A stretch of 64,000 nucleotides of DNA from DASPHG01 sp963748315 (lineage in GTDB: Bacteria > Actinomycetota > Thermoleophilia > Solirubrobacterales > Thermoleophilaceae), in NCBI GenBank assembly GCA_963748315.1, contig CAVVIK010000006.1, positions 1 to 64,000 on the forward strand. The letters run 5' to 3'. A program made the position numbers and the translations under genes. This document shows, in pieces, positions 39,618 through 50,694 of this stretch (position 1 is the stretch's first letter; every line of letters starts with the position of its first letter). A model generated the notes under the pieces. The model did not search any database. It was not told the origin of the DNA and saw only the letters and a program-made list of their open reading frames with translations.

Positions 39618-40544
39618 GTGAAGGCTCTGGTCACGGGTGGTGCCGGGTTCATCGGCTCGCACGTCGTGGACGCGCTCGTGGAGCGCGGCGACGAAGTGGT
39701 GATCCTCGACGACCTCTCGACCGGGAAGCGCGAGAACCTGACGGGCCCCGGCGCGGCCGCCGAGCTCGTGGAGGCCGACATCCGCGACGCCCGCGGGATG
39801 CGCGACGTGATCGATCGCGTTCGGCCTCAGGTGGTCTTCCACCTGGCCGCGCAGATCGACGTGCGGAAGTCCACGGCGGACCCGGCGTGGGACGCCGGGA
39901 TCAACGTGCTCGGCACGATCAACCTGCTCCAGGCCTCGCTCGAGGCGGGAGTGGACCGGTTCGTCAACACCTCGACCGGCGGCGCGATCTACGGCGAGGG
40001 TCGCATCCTGCCCGCTCCCGAGGACCATCCGCAGGCGCCCGAGGCGCCCTACGGCCAGTCGAAGTTCTGTGCCGAGGGGTATTGCGACCTCTACTCGCGC
40101 CTGCACGGCCTCTCCACCGTCTCGCTTCGCTACGGCAACGTCTACGGCCCGCGCCAGGACCCGCTCGGCGAGGCCGGCGTGATCGCGATCTTCTGCGGCA
40201 AGGTGCTCGCGGACGAGCCGCCGACGATCTTCGGCAACGGCGAGCAGACGCGCGACTACGTCTACGTGGGCGACGTGGTCCGCGCGAACCTCGCGGCGGC
40301 GGAGTCGCGCGCCAACGGCGCCTTCAACGTCGGGCTCGGCGTGCAGACGTCCGTCCTCCAGCTCGTCGAGGCGCTGCGCGAGATCTCCGGGAAAGACGGG
40401 TTCGAGCCCGAGTTCGCGCCGCCGCGGCTGGGCGAGGTGCAGCACATCGCGATCGACCCCGCGCGCGCGACGGGGGAACTCGGCTGGGAACCGCAGATCA
40501 CGCTCAGGGACGGACTGGAGCGGACTCTGACGTCTCTCCGGTAG
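39618..40544 (+). CDS. NAD-dependent epimerase/dehydratase, UDP-glucose 4-epimerase-like
   Basis: 308 residues from GTG at 39618. Extended SDR: LVTGGAGFIGSHVVDALVER, LDDLSTGKREN, FHLAAQIDVRKS, catalytic Tyr-Lys in YGQSKFCAEGY, then RYGNVYGPRQDPLGEAGV and FGNGEQTRDYVYVGDVVRAN. Interconverts nucleotide sugars such as UDP-glucose and UDP-galactose; 4-epimerase is the best guess. Probably supplies sugar for the surface polymer genes nearby. Its last 41 bases may overlap the convergent O-antigen ligase-like gene. Confidence 0.9.
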   Translation: MKALVTGGAGFIGSHVVDALVERGDEVVILDDLSTGKRENLTGPGAAAELVEADIRDARGMRDVIDRVRPQVVFHLAAQIDVRKSTADPAWDAGINVLGTINLLQASLEAGVDRFVNTSTGGAIYGEGRILPAPEDHPQAPEAPYGQSKFCAEGYCDLYSRLHGLSTVSLRYGNVYGPRQDPLGEAGVIAIFCGKVLADEPPTIFGNGEQTRDYVYVGDVVRANLAAAESRANGAFNVGLGVQTSVLQLVEALREISGKDGFEPEFAPPRLGEVQHIAIDPARATGELGWEPQITLRDGLERTLTSLR

Positions 40545-42722
40545 ACGGTCGACGCTGTCGCCGCCCGCCGAGGCGGAGCGCGGCGGCCCGATCAGCGGGC
40601 GCGCGTCCGGGGCGGGCGGGCCGACCGGGGGCGGCGTCGCGGGCAGCACCTCGACGACCAGCGGAGTACCGGTGGCGCTGGCCGAACGCACAGCGGCATC
40701 GCCGGCGACCCCGTGGAGCGGGAGCCGGTCCTCGTGGGGGTCGAGCTCGAACAGGCGCCGCATGCTCGCGATCCGTGCCGGAGCGTCGTCGAGGAACTGC
40801 TGAACCCCGTACGCGCGCAACCACACGTCCGGGTTCTGCGGCTGGCGATCGACGGCGTCCTCGACCAGCTCGGCCGCCTCCTCGAACCGGCCGCGCTTCT
40901 GGGCGATCGCGATCGCAGCCGCGACGGGGTCGATCGAGAGCGGGTTGAGCTGCATGGCCTCGTCGGCCCGCTTGGCGGCGTCCGCGAGCGTGCCCTCGTC
41001 GCTCACCGCACCCAACAGCGTGGCCTCGGCCGCCTTGTCGTCGGCCAGCCACGGCAGGTAGGCCGACGTGGCGAGCGCGGCCAGGATCAGCGCCCCGGCG
41101 AGCAGCCCGGCCAGACGCGGCCCGGCGGGCGCGCGGACGTCGTCCTGCGGTGGGACCGCGTCCACCGCGTCCGCGGTGCCAGGCGGCCTGGCCGCGAGCA
41201 CGCCGAGGAAGATGAGCAGGGGCACGGTGACGCCGGGGATGTCCGAGTCCCAGTCGAACCACATGTGGACGCCCCAGGCGAGCGACGCGCAGGCGAGCGC
41301 GGCGACGTAGCGGTGCTCGCGCCCCTCCGCGAGACGCAGCCGGCCGGCCGCGGCCCAGCCGAGGAGCCCGAGGCCACCCAGCGCAAGGAGCGCCCCGACC
41401 AGCCCCGTCTCGGCGAGGAACTGGAGCGGCACGCTGTGCGCCTGCCGCACGGGCAGGTCGTTCTCCCGGTAGCGCCGGTGGACCAGCGGGAAGGAGCCCG
41501 CCCCCCAGCCCTTGACGGGCTCGTCGGAAAAGGCGCCCGCCGCCTCCTTCCACCACACCCAGCGGTTGCCCGAGTTCGACCGCAGGACCCGTGACGGATC
41601 GGACTGGTCGTCGGACTTCACGGTCGTGAAGTCATCCCAGCGATCCTCGATCGTCCCGGTCACGCCCCGCTCGGACACGGCCAGGCCGCCGATCAGGACG
41701 AACAGCGCGGCGCCGACGGCGATGAGGGCGTTCCGCGGCCTGACGGACGGCAGTGCGAGCGCACGGCCGAGGTGGGCGTCGTCGCTCCCTGAGCCAGCGG
41801 CCGGCCCACAGGGCGAGCGCGATCGCGGCGAGCAGAGCGCGCCAGCAGGATCAGGCCGTCGTCGGCGCGCTCGGCCTGGACGACGCCGTCCGTCGTGAGG
41901 TCATCGCGCACGACCGCGACGAGGTAGGCGGGGACCGCCGCGACGATGCCGAGGACGGCGTACGCGGCCAGCCGCAGCCGGTCGGGCCCGATTGCGACGA
42001 GCACGGCGAGCGCGACGAGGAGCGACAGGATGCCCCCGCGCGAATAGGTGAGCCCGAGGGTCACGAGCAGGACGACGAGCGAGACGAGCGAGAAGGTCCG
42101 CCAGCGCGGCGACGCGTCCGGGTCAGCGCGCGGTGCGGACCGCGATCGGCCCGGCGAGCACGCACACCAGCCCGAGCGCGTTCCAGTACCCGAGCGGCTC
42201 GCGCAGGCGCGAGAAGTCGGCCGTGTGGTCGAGGTCGATCAAGCCAGGGATCGAGAACCACGGGATGACCTTGCCGCCGAGCGCGTATGCCGCCACCGCC
42301 GTCGCGATCACGAGGAACGCGAGCGCCGTGAGCTGCGGCGCCCGCCGGAGGCTCGCGCCGAGCACGAGCGCAAGCGCCGCCACGAGCGCATACGCGGCCC
42401 ACCGGTTGAACTGGACCCAGCTCAGGTCCGGCGCGATCGACCACGCGATGCTCCAGCCGGACCAGGCCGCGAAGAGGACGAGCAGCCCCACCCCGACCAG
42501 CGCGATCGCGGGCGCGCGCAGGCGCACGCGCGGGGAGAAGAGCAGCCCGGCAAGGGTGACGAGCGCCGCAGCGCACAGCGCGATCTGGAGTCCCGCCTCG
42601 TTCTCGAGCGAGGTCGCGCCGTCGGAGAACAGCGCCCACGCGACGATGCTCGCCATCGCGACGCCGAGCATGGCGGCGCCGGCCGGGCGCTGGGGCGCCG
42701 CCGGCTGGGAGGCGTCAGACAC
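40504..42722 (-). CDS. O-antigen ligase/polymerase-like membrane protein with TPR tail (several frameshifts)
   Basis: From GTG at 42722 about ten membrane helices, then the family signature: LREPLGYWNALGLVCVLAGP, LGLTYSRGGILSLLVALAVL, and the large extracytoplasmic loop with SNSGNRWVWWKEAAGAFSDE and VKGWGAGSFPLVHRRYR. After the last helix comes a TPR-like segment (ADAAKRADEAMQLNPLSIDP, QPQNPDVWLRAYGVQQFLDD) and a Pro-rich end. Frame changes occur near 42120-42140, near 41850 and near 41795; each joins hydrophobic stretches that are clearly one protein. The exact stop is unclear: the last good frame has no stop before the epimerase, and a further indel would end it at 40504. Likely polymerises or ligates glycan at the membrane. 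Confidence 0.75.
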
Positions 42723-42773
42723 GCGGGCATTGTGCCTAGTCCGGCGGGGGTGGCGGCCGCTACCCTCGGGACC

Positions 42774-43367
42774 GTGAGGCCGGGGCACCTTCTCCCGATC
42801 CTGATCGCGCTCGCGTCGCTCGCCTTCCCGGCGGGCGCGATGGCCGACGACTTCCAGCAGCTCTTCGGGGACTACAAGGACGACGGCGAGATCAACGGCT
42901 GCTACCGCCCCGACCAGATCCACAATGCCGGCCGCGACATCCCGCCGGACATCGAGCAGTACGCGCCGGGCTTCGGGGACGCGCTCTCGTCCGCCCAGAG
43001 CCAATGCGGATCGGGCGGGGCGCCCGCCGACGAGCCGGAGGAGGAGCCTGCGCTCGTCTCCGCCGGCGGCCCCGGCGGCCCGGACATCGAGCGGAAGAAG
43101 ACGGTGCGCGAGCCGCCCGCGCCGAAGGTCCTACCCCCGCCCGTCCCGACCGAGCTGGCCGCGCCGCAGCTGTCGCCCGCGGCGGCGTCCGTCTCGAACG
43201 ACACGCCGGGCGCGCTCGTCGCTCTCCTGGTCGCCGCCGGCATCGCGGTGGCGCTCGCGCTGGCGTGGACTGTCGCATGGTTCATGGGCTGGAGCCCGGA
43301 GCGCATCACGAAACCGCTAACTGCGGCGTTTCAGTCGATGTGGGACCGAGTTCTTCCGGGCCGCTAG
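42774..43367 (+). CDS. Exported protein with Pro-rich spacer and C-terminal membrane anchor, unknown
   Basis: 197 residues from GTG at 42774. Signal peptide (RPGHLLPILIALASLAFPAG), a short conserved-looking head (DDFQQLFGDYKDDGEINGCY, IPPDIEQYAPGFGDALSSAQ) with two Cys, a Pro/Glu-rich spacer, then one membrane helix (ALVALLVAAGIAVALALAWT) and a cytoplasmic end. Family unknown. Same overall design (signal, low-complexity spacer, terminal helix) as the genes at 7623 and 62486. It lies 142 bases before nrdJ. Confidence 0.7.
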   Translation: MRPGHLLPILIALASLAFPAGAMADDFQQLFGDYKDDGEINGCYRPDQIHNAGRDIPPDIEQYAPGFGDALSSAQSQCGSGGAPADEPEEEPALVSAGGPGGPDIERKKTVREPPAPKVLPPPVPTELAAPQLSPAAASVSNDTPGALVALLVAAGIAVALALAWTVAWFMGWSPERITKPLTAAFQSMWDRVLPGR

Positions 43368-43509
43368 CTCTACAATTCCCTTACTGCCGCCGTTCTCCGA
43401 AATCCGCGTTTTGCAGCGGTTTCCTCGGTGACGTCCGGGACCCGTCGTAGCGTTATCTCCCCCCTAAAAACAAGGGGATTTACGCCCGCAAGACGCCTAG
43501 GAGAGACCC

Positions 43510-46317
<2,808 letters not shown>

Positions 46318-46321
46318 GAGG

Positions 46322-46789
46322 CTGCGGCCTCAACTAAGCGTCCGGGCTATCGCCGTAGACGTCCGCACTGAGATCGACATCGGCCGCCCCAGGGACGAGG
46401 TCGCGGCGTTCGCGGCTGACCCGGACAACGCTCCGAGTTGGTACGCGAACATCAAGCAGGTGACCTGGAAGTCGGCCCGGCCGCTCACCGTCGGCTCGCA
46501 GATGGAGTTCCTCGCCGAGTTCCTCGGGCGGCGGCTCGTCTACACGTACGAGGTGAAGGAGTGGGTTCCGGGCGAGCGGTTCGCGATGGCGACCGCCGAG
46601 GGGCCGTTCCCAATGCGGACGACCTACACGTGGCGCGACGCGCCGGAGGGCGGCACGACGATGGAGCTGCGCAACGACGGTCAGCCGTCGGGCTTCGCGT
46701 CGATCGCCGCGCCGTTCATGAGGCTCGCAATGAAACGCGAGAACCGCAAGGACCTGCGCCGGCTCAAGGAGCTGCTGGAGTCGCAGTAG
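46322..46789 (+). CDS. SRPBCC/polyketide-cyclase-like protein, start uncertain
   Basis: The protein reads RAIAVDVRTEIDIGRPRDEV, AAFAADPDNAPSWYANIKQV, TWKSARPLTVGSQMEFLAEF, LGRRLVYTYEVKEWVPGERF, and ends KRENRKDLRRLKELLESQ, a START/SRPBCC fold that binds hydrophobic ligands. The domain clearly begins upstream of the first GTG (46460), but no ATG, GTG or TTG is in frame between it and the nrdJ stop. A CTG at 46322 is used here as a placeholder; a lost or added base near the start is the other explanation. Ends 26 bases inside the convergent membrane protein gene. Confidence 0.7.
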   Translation: MRPQLSVRAIAVDVRTEIDIGRPRDEVAAFAADPDNAPSWYANIKQVTWKSARPLTVGSQMEFLAEFLGRRLVYTYEVKEWVPGERFAMATAEGPFPMRTTYTWRDAPEGGTTMELRNDGQPSGFASIAAPFMRLAMKRENRKDLRRLKELLESQ

Positions 46790-47174
46790 GCCGTGTCTGG
46801 CGTACCGACCAGATCGCGAACGCCAGCACGGCGATGCCGCACAGGATGTCGGTCCAGATGTGGACGTGGCGCCACCACGCCAGCTCGCTCATGCCTGACG
46901 CCGTGTAATGACCCATGCCGATCAGGCCGCTGATCGAGTAGACGGCCAAGAGCGCCGACCCCTCGCGGATCTGGCCGCGGCGATAGAGCACGTAGCCGGC
47001 GATCCCGAACGCCGTGAAGATGAGCCAGGCGATCCAGACCGAGTTCTCCGTGACGTCGGGCCCCACGCCGTCGTTCGGGAAGCGGTCGAACGCGAGGTAG
47101 TTGTCCGTGTAGTGGACGAGCGACGACGCGACCGCGGTGAAGAACACGATGTTGAGCAGCCTGACGTTGGGCAT
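46764..47174 (-). CDS. Four-helix integral membrane protein, unknown
   Basis: 136 residues: IVFFTAVASSLVHYTDNYLA, VWIAWLIFTAFGIAGYVLYR, ALLAVYSISGLIGMGHYTAS, and IWTDILCGIAVLAFAIWSVR. Conserved-looking His residues (HYTDN, GHYTASG, WWRHVHIW) sit near the helix ends and might bind metal or haem. No named family recognised. Stands between two unrelated genes; overlaps the SRPBCC gene end by 26 bases. Confidence 0.72.
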   Translation of the reverse strand: MPNVRLLNIVFFTAVASSLVHYTDNYLAFDRFPNDGVGPDVTENSVWIAWLIFTAFGIAGYVLYRRGQIREGSALLAVYSISGLIGMGHYTASGMSELAWWRHVHIWTDILCGIAVLAFAIWSVRQTRPTATPAAP

Positions 47175-47193
47175 AGCGCCTCTCTGGGAGAGG

Positions 47194-48111
47194 CTACGAC
47201 TCAGCGTCGGTCAATGACCAAAGGCCGTCCGCGCCGATGTGGCGCTCGACGGCGACGCGGCCCAGCTCGGCGCGTGCCTCCTCGAACGAGATCTCGCACA
47301 CGACCGCGACCTCCTGCGTCGCGAGCGGCTCGTCGGCCCACCTGAGGACTTCCTCGACCGAGCTCGGGGCCGGGCGGCGGTTCTCGCCCGGGACGAGGTT
47401 GGCCGTGACCACGTCGTAAGCGGCGAAGGGCTGGAAGCCGGGCACGGCGATCTTCACCTCGTCCGAGCGGCGACAGAGCTCGTACGAAGGGCAGGTGTAG
47501 CGGCGGCCGCCGGACCAGTTGGCGAGCTTGTGGTCGAGGACGCGAGCGGCGGCGAGCGGCTGCCGCGCCAGGCGCATGTCCTCCTCGAGCTCCTCGAGCA
47601 CCTCCGGGTCGCGCTCCCACTCGAACAGCTCCTCCGGCTCGATCCCCGCGGCGCGGGCCGCACTGTCGATCGTCTCCTGCTCGTCGAACAGCTCGCCGGC
47701 GAAGTTCCTGATCTGGAGCGCCCGGAACAGCCGCTGGGCCAGCTCCGGCGCGCGCACACGGGCCGCGACGACCGCGCGGCAGGCCGGGAGCGTCGCGGGC
47801 ACGCGCGGCCTGATCCGGGTGTCGATCGGCATCCGGTGGTCGCGTGCGATCTGCGCGGAGCTATCGGCGAGCATCTCGGGCGTGAAGCCCCGGTCGACGT
47901 TGTCCTGGGCCCGCTCTGAGAGGACGACCATCCGGAGCCGCCAGTCGAGGGCGTTGCCGTAGAGCCAGGTGAGGCGCCAGCGGAAGGGCTCGGCCGACCA
48001 CGCCCACGGGCAGCCGGGATCGGTGAATTTCGTAATGCAGACGGCGGCCCCGCGGCCCTCTTCCAGGGCACGCTCAGCCCGCACCCCCTCCCCCGTCACG
48101 ACGCGGCTCAC
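47194..48111 (-). CDS. DsbA/FrnE-like thioredoxin-fold protein
   Basis: 305 residues from GTG at 48111. Near the N terminus FTDPGCPWAWSAEPF places a CPWA motif (one Cys only, second replaced by Ala) where DsbA has CxxC. The helical insert and C-terminal segment (FGRGLQI-like LFRALQIRNFAGELFDEQET, NWSGGRRYTCPSYELCRR) fit the DsbA family group of predicted isomerases. No signal peptide, so it acts in the cytoplasm. With a single Cys it may work with a low-molecular thiol such as mycothiol; this is inference. Confidence 0.75.
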   Translation of the reverse strand: MSRVVTGEGVRAERALEEGRGAAVCITKFTDPGCPWAWSAEPFRWRLTWLYGNALDWRLRMVVLSERAQDNVDRGFTPEMLADSSAQIARDHRMPIDTRIRPRVPATLPACRAVVAARVRAPELAQRLFRALQIRNFAGELFDEQETIDSAARAAGIEPEELFEWERDPEVLEELEEDMRLARQPLAAARVLDHKLANWSGGRRYTCPSYELCRRSDEVKIAVPGFQPFAAYDVVTANLVPGENRRPAPSSVEEVLRWADEPLATQEVAVVCEISFEEARAELGRVAVERHIGADGLWSLTDAES

Positions 48112-48157
48112 CCGACCCCCATACCCCGAGCGGCCGAGTTATGAAACCTTCCGGCTC

Positions 48158-48553
48158 TCAGCCGCCGTCGTCGGATTCGATCTCGCGCTTCAGGGTCACG
48201 AATCCGGCCGCCTGCGCGTACAGCTTGTAGAGCCTGAATCCGCCTGACGACTCGATCTCGCAACTGTTGTCGAATACCTCCGCGGCCTCCTCGTCGGTCA
48301 GCTCAGGCAGCTTGATCCCAGAGTCCTGCGGGGCGAGCTGCTTGCGGATGTCGGCGATCGTCGCCAGGCGCTCGCCCTCGTCGGCGCCCTCCCAATCACG
48401 GCACGTGACGAGCGCCGCGACGGAGCCGGCGACCATCTGGCCAACAGGCTCTGTCCCCGAGACGTCGACGACGGTGTCCTGCCGCCCGTCGTCTGCGGCC
48501 GTGGGCCCGCCGTCGTCGGAGCCGCAGCCGCCGAGCGCGATGAGCAGGAGCAG
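48158..48553 (-). CDS. Putative small lipoprotein, start uncertain
   Basis: The frame ending at 48158 carries a lipoprotein leader LLLLIALGGCGSDDGG followed by a short Asp-rich mature part with TCRDWEGADEGERLATIADI and EEAAEVFDNSCEIESSGGFR. The two mature Cys (in TCRDW and NSCE) could pair. An in-frame stop lies 30 bases before the hydrophobic leader and the only start between is a CTG at 48553, inside the terminator hairpin of the upstream gene; the ATG at 48436 would lose the leader. Probable exported Cys-pair protein of DUF732-like size; family unproven. Confidence 0.55.
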   Translation of the reverse strand: MLLLIALGGCGSDDGGPTAADDGRQDTVVDVSGTEPVGQMVAGSVAALVTCRDWEGADEGERLATIADIRKQLAPQDSGIKLPELTDEEAAEVFDNSCEIESSGGFRLYKLYAQAAGFVTLKREIESDDGG

Positions 48554-48580
48554 CGGGCGGCCCCGGCAAGGGCCGCCCGC
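48553..48580 (-). terminator. Terminator-like hairpin after the beta-helix gene
   Basis: Eleven-base stem GCGGGCGGCCC (48553-48563) and GGGCCGCCCGC (48570-48580) with a six-base loop, starting four bases after the stop (TGA, 48584-48586) of the minus-strand beta-helix gene. It is followed by CTGCTCCTG, not a T run. The leader codons of the small lipoprotein begin at its foot. Confidence 0.6.
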
Positions 48581-48583
48581 CCG

Positions 48584-50659
48584 TCAGCCTTCCGGCCCGT
48601 ACGAGATGTCGCCGGCGAGGTCATCGACCCAGTCCCGTAGGGCTTGGCTGGGCTCGAGCAGGTCCTCCGGGCGCCGCTGCGCCGCCGCGGCGCTCCCGCC
48701 AGGCTGCGGCGGGGTGTCCCACCAACTGCAGCTGGACGCGTCCAAATTGTCCATCTCCCACTGCCCGTAGCAGGCGAGAAGAACGGGCGCCTTGGCCGAA
48801 TAGCCGGCGGCGCTGCCCATGCTCGATTCGCAGTTCTCCGGTAGGAACCCAGGCATCGACCCGCCTGCGGTTGGGCCGATCGGCGGGTCCGCCGTGAGAC
48901 TCTCGCGCGTGCCGTCCGACCCCACGTTGTCGTGCCAGCAGTTGCCGGTGTTCGGCGTGGCCTCGTCCCACCAGAAGTCGACGCCGTTGGGGGCGGTCTC
49001 CGCGCTGCCGTCAAGCGACGTCTTGTTGCCGAACAACTCGAGCCCCTCGTGCGGCTGGAAGCCGGGCGGCACCTGCCCCATGTGGTTTCCGAAGTACTCG
49101 TTCGCGCACGAGGTCGAGTACACCAGGGACCCATCGGAGGTCGGGCATTGGGTCTGCGGGTCCGCTTCGCCCTCCGGGGTCCCCGCGACGGCGTCGGGAA
49201 TCGCAACGAGCATCGTGCCCTGGCGCCAGTTGTCGAATACCCAGTTGTCCGAGAAGTTGCCGTCGTTGTTGCCCGCCCACCAGAACCCGGTCCCGACGGG
49301 CTGCGGCACGAGCGCCTCGAACGGGTTGTCCTCCCGGTAGATGTCGAGGTTGTTGGAGTAGAACCAGTTGTGGTCGATCTTCATCCCGTCCGCGGGGAAG
49401 CCGGGATGCCCGCCCGCCGAGATCGTGTCCGTCGTGAGCCCGTTCGCGTTGCCGTAGATGCGGTTGTTCGTCACCCGTGTGGAGTTGCCCATCGAGCCCG
49501 AGTAGCCCATCGCAGACCCGTGCAGGTCGCAGCGGCGGATGACCGTGTTGTAGCGCTGCTCGGGGTAGAAGCTCTCGTCGCGGAACTCACCGGTCTGCGG
49601 CGAAGCGCCCGGGTAGACAACTGCGTCGCCTGAGCCGAACCCGTCGCAGTTCTGCACCACGTTGTGGTCGGTGGTGAAGCTGAGGTGGCCGTAGTCGGCG
49701 TTCCAGAAGAACTTCACGCGGTCGAGCAGGACGCCGTCGGTCTCCTCGGTGTAGAAGCCGTGCTCGCGGGCTCCACGCATGAGGAAGTTGCGACCGACGA
49801 AGCCGTCCGAGCGGTCCGTGCGCAGAACCACGTGCTTCGCCCAACACGGGCTCGGCTTGTCCGCGTCCGTGTGGCATTCCGCGGCCGGCAGGTCGCCGCC
49901 AGGGCGCGCGCCCGGGTCCTTCGGGTTCGTGTAGCCCTTGCCCGCGTCGAGGATCACGTCCTCCGGCTTCGCGCCCGAGCCCTCTATCTGCAGGTTGCAG
50001 CGCACGCACTTCCCGAGTTCCTCCTCCGGGATGCCGTGGCGATCCGGCCGCGGCTCGGAAAGCGTCTCGCCCGTCGCGGCACGGCCTGTGACGTGGATCA
50101 GGTTCTGGTCGTTCTGGCAGGTCGCCTGGTAGTCGTAGCTCGGCGCTTGCGCACCGCTCTGCGTCTCCTGCAGCATCGAGGGGTTGCACCTCGGGTCATT
50201 GAGCGGCGCCTTGCGCGACTTCCGCTCGATGTAACGCCCCGGCATGATCACGATGCGGTCGTTGTTGCCCGAATCGTTCACGGCCGTCTGGATGGAGCGG
50301 TACTCACAGTCCTCGGCGAGCGCGCGGTTGATTCGCCTCATCTTGCGCGCCTTCTTCTTGCTGTAGACGGTCTCCGGCTGGCTTGGGCGCAGGCGGAAGC
50401 CCTCCCTGCGGGCCTCCTTGATCGACGCGAGCGCGAGGTCGAGCGAGCTCCTCTTGCAGACCACGCGAACGTCGCCGGGGCCCTTGCCGGTGACCGCGGA
50501 CTTGAGCGAGCGAGCGTCGGGGACCGCGCCGCCCGTAGGCGGCGAGATCGAAGTGTCAGGCGTCGGATCGGGCCAGTACGACGGGCGCTCGAGGTGGGCG
50601 GAGGCGGTGGCGGTGGCGAGCGCGGCGATCAGCAGCGCAGCGGCGAGGGCGCGAATCAT
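48584..50659 (-). CDS. Large secreted right-handed beta-helix protein
   Basis: 691 residues with signal peptide (IRALAAALLIAALATATASA). The middle is a pectate-lyase-like solenoid: EYRSIQTAVNDSGNNDRIVI with MPGRYIE, then VLRTDRSDGFVGRNFLMRGA, GVLLDRVKFFWNADYGHLSF, RVTNNRIYGNANGLTTDTIS and GMKIDHNWFYSNNLDIYRED. Many Cys in the N-terminal half (CNPSM, CQNDQ, CVRC, ECHTDADKPSPC) suggest disulfides. No catalytic lyase residues can be named, so a carbohydrate-active or adhesive role is open. ATG at 50659; strong hairpin after the stop. Confidence 0.82.
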   Translation of the reverse strand: MIRALAAALLIAALATATASAHLERPSYWPDPTPDTSISPPTGGAVPDARSLKSAVTGKGPGDVRVVCKRSSLDLALASIKEARREGFRLRPSQPETVYSKKKARKMRRINRALAEDCEYRSIQTAVNDSGNNDRIVIMPGRYIERKSRKAPLNDPRCNPSMLQETQSGAQAPSYDYQATCQNDQNLIHVTGRAATGETLSEPRPDRHGIPEEELGKCVRCNLQIEGSGAKPEDVILDAGKGYTNPKDPGARPGGDLPAAECHTDADKPSPCWAKHVVLRTDRSDGFVGRNFLMRGAREHGFYTEETDGVLLDRVKFFWNADYGHLSFTTDHNVVQNCDGFGSGDAVVYPGASPQTGEFRDESFYPEQRYNTVIRRCDLHGSAMGYSGSMGNSTRVTNNRIYGNANGLTTDTISAGGHPGFPADGMKIDHNWFYSNNLDIYREDNPFEALVPQPVGTGFWWAGNNDGNFSDNWVFDNWRQGTMLVAIPDAVAGTPEGEADPQTQCPTSDGSLVYSTSCANEYFGNHMGQVPPGFQPHEGLELFGNKTSLDGSAETAPNGVDFWWDEATPNTGNCWHDNVGSDGTRESLTADPPIGPTAGGSMPGFLPENCESSMGSAAGYSAKAPVLLACYGQWEMDNLDASSCSWWDTPPQPGGSAAAAQRRPEDLLEPSQALRDWVDDLAGDISYGPEG

Positions 50660-50694
50660 CGACGGAATATAGGTGAGCGGCCTGTGCGCCGGTG

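Noticed and set aside
38985..41678. 897-codon minus-strand frame joining the O-antigen ligase end to thymidylate kinase
   Set aside because: The middle third is antisense of the epimerase; the apparent fusion arises because that frame has no stop, probably after an indel. Tmk starts at 39587.
43368..43509. Possible cobalamin riboswitch or NrdR boxes before nrdJ
   Set aside because: No B12-box-like sequence and no paired NrdR-type palindromes were recognised; the leader is short for a cobalamin riboswitch.
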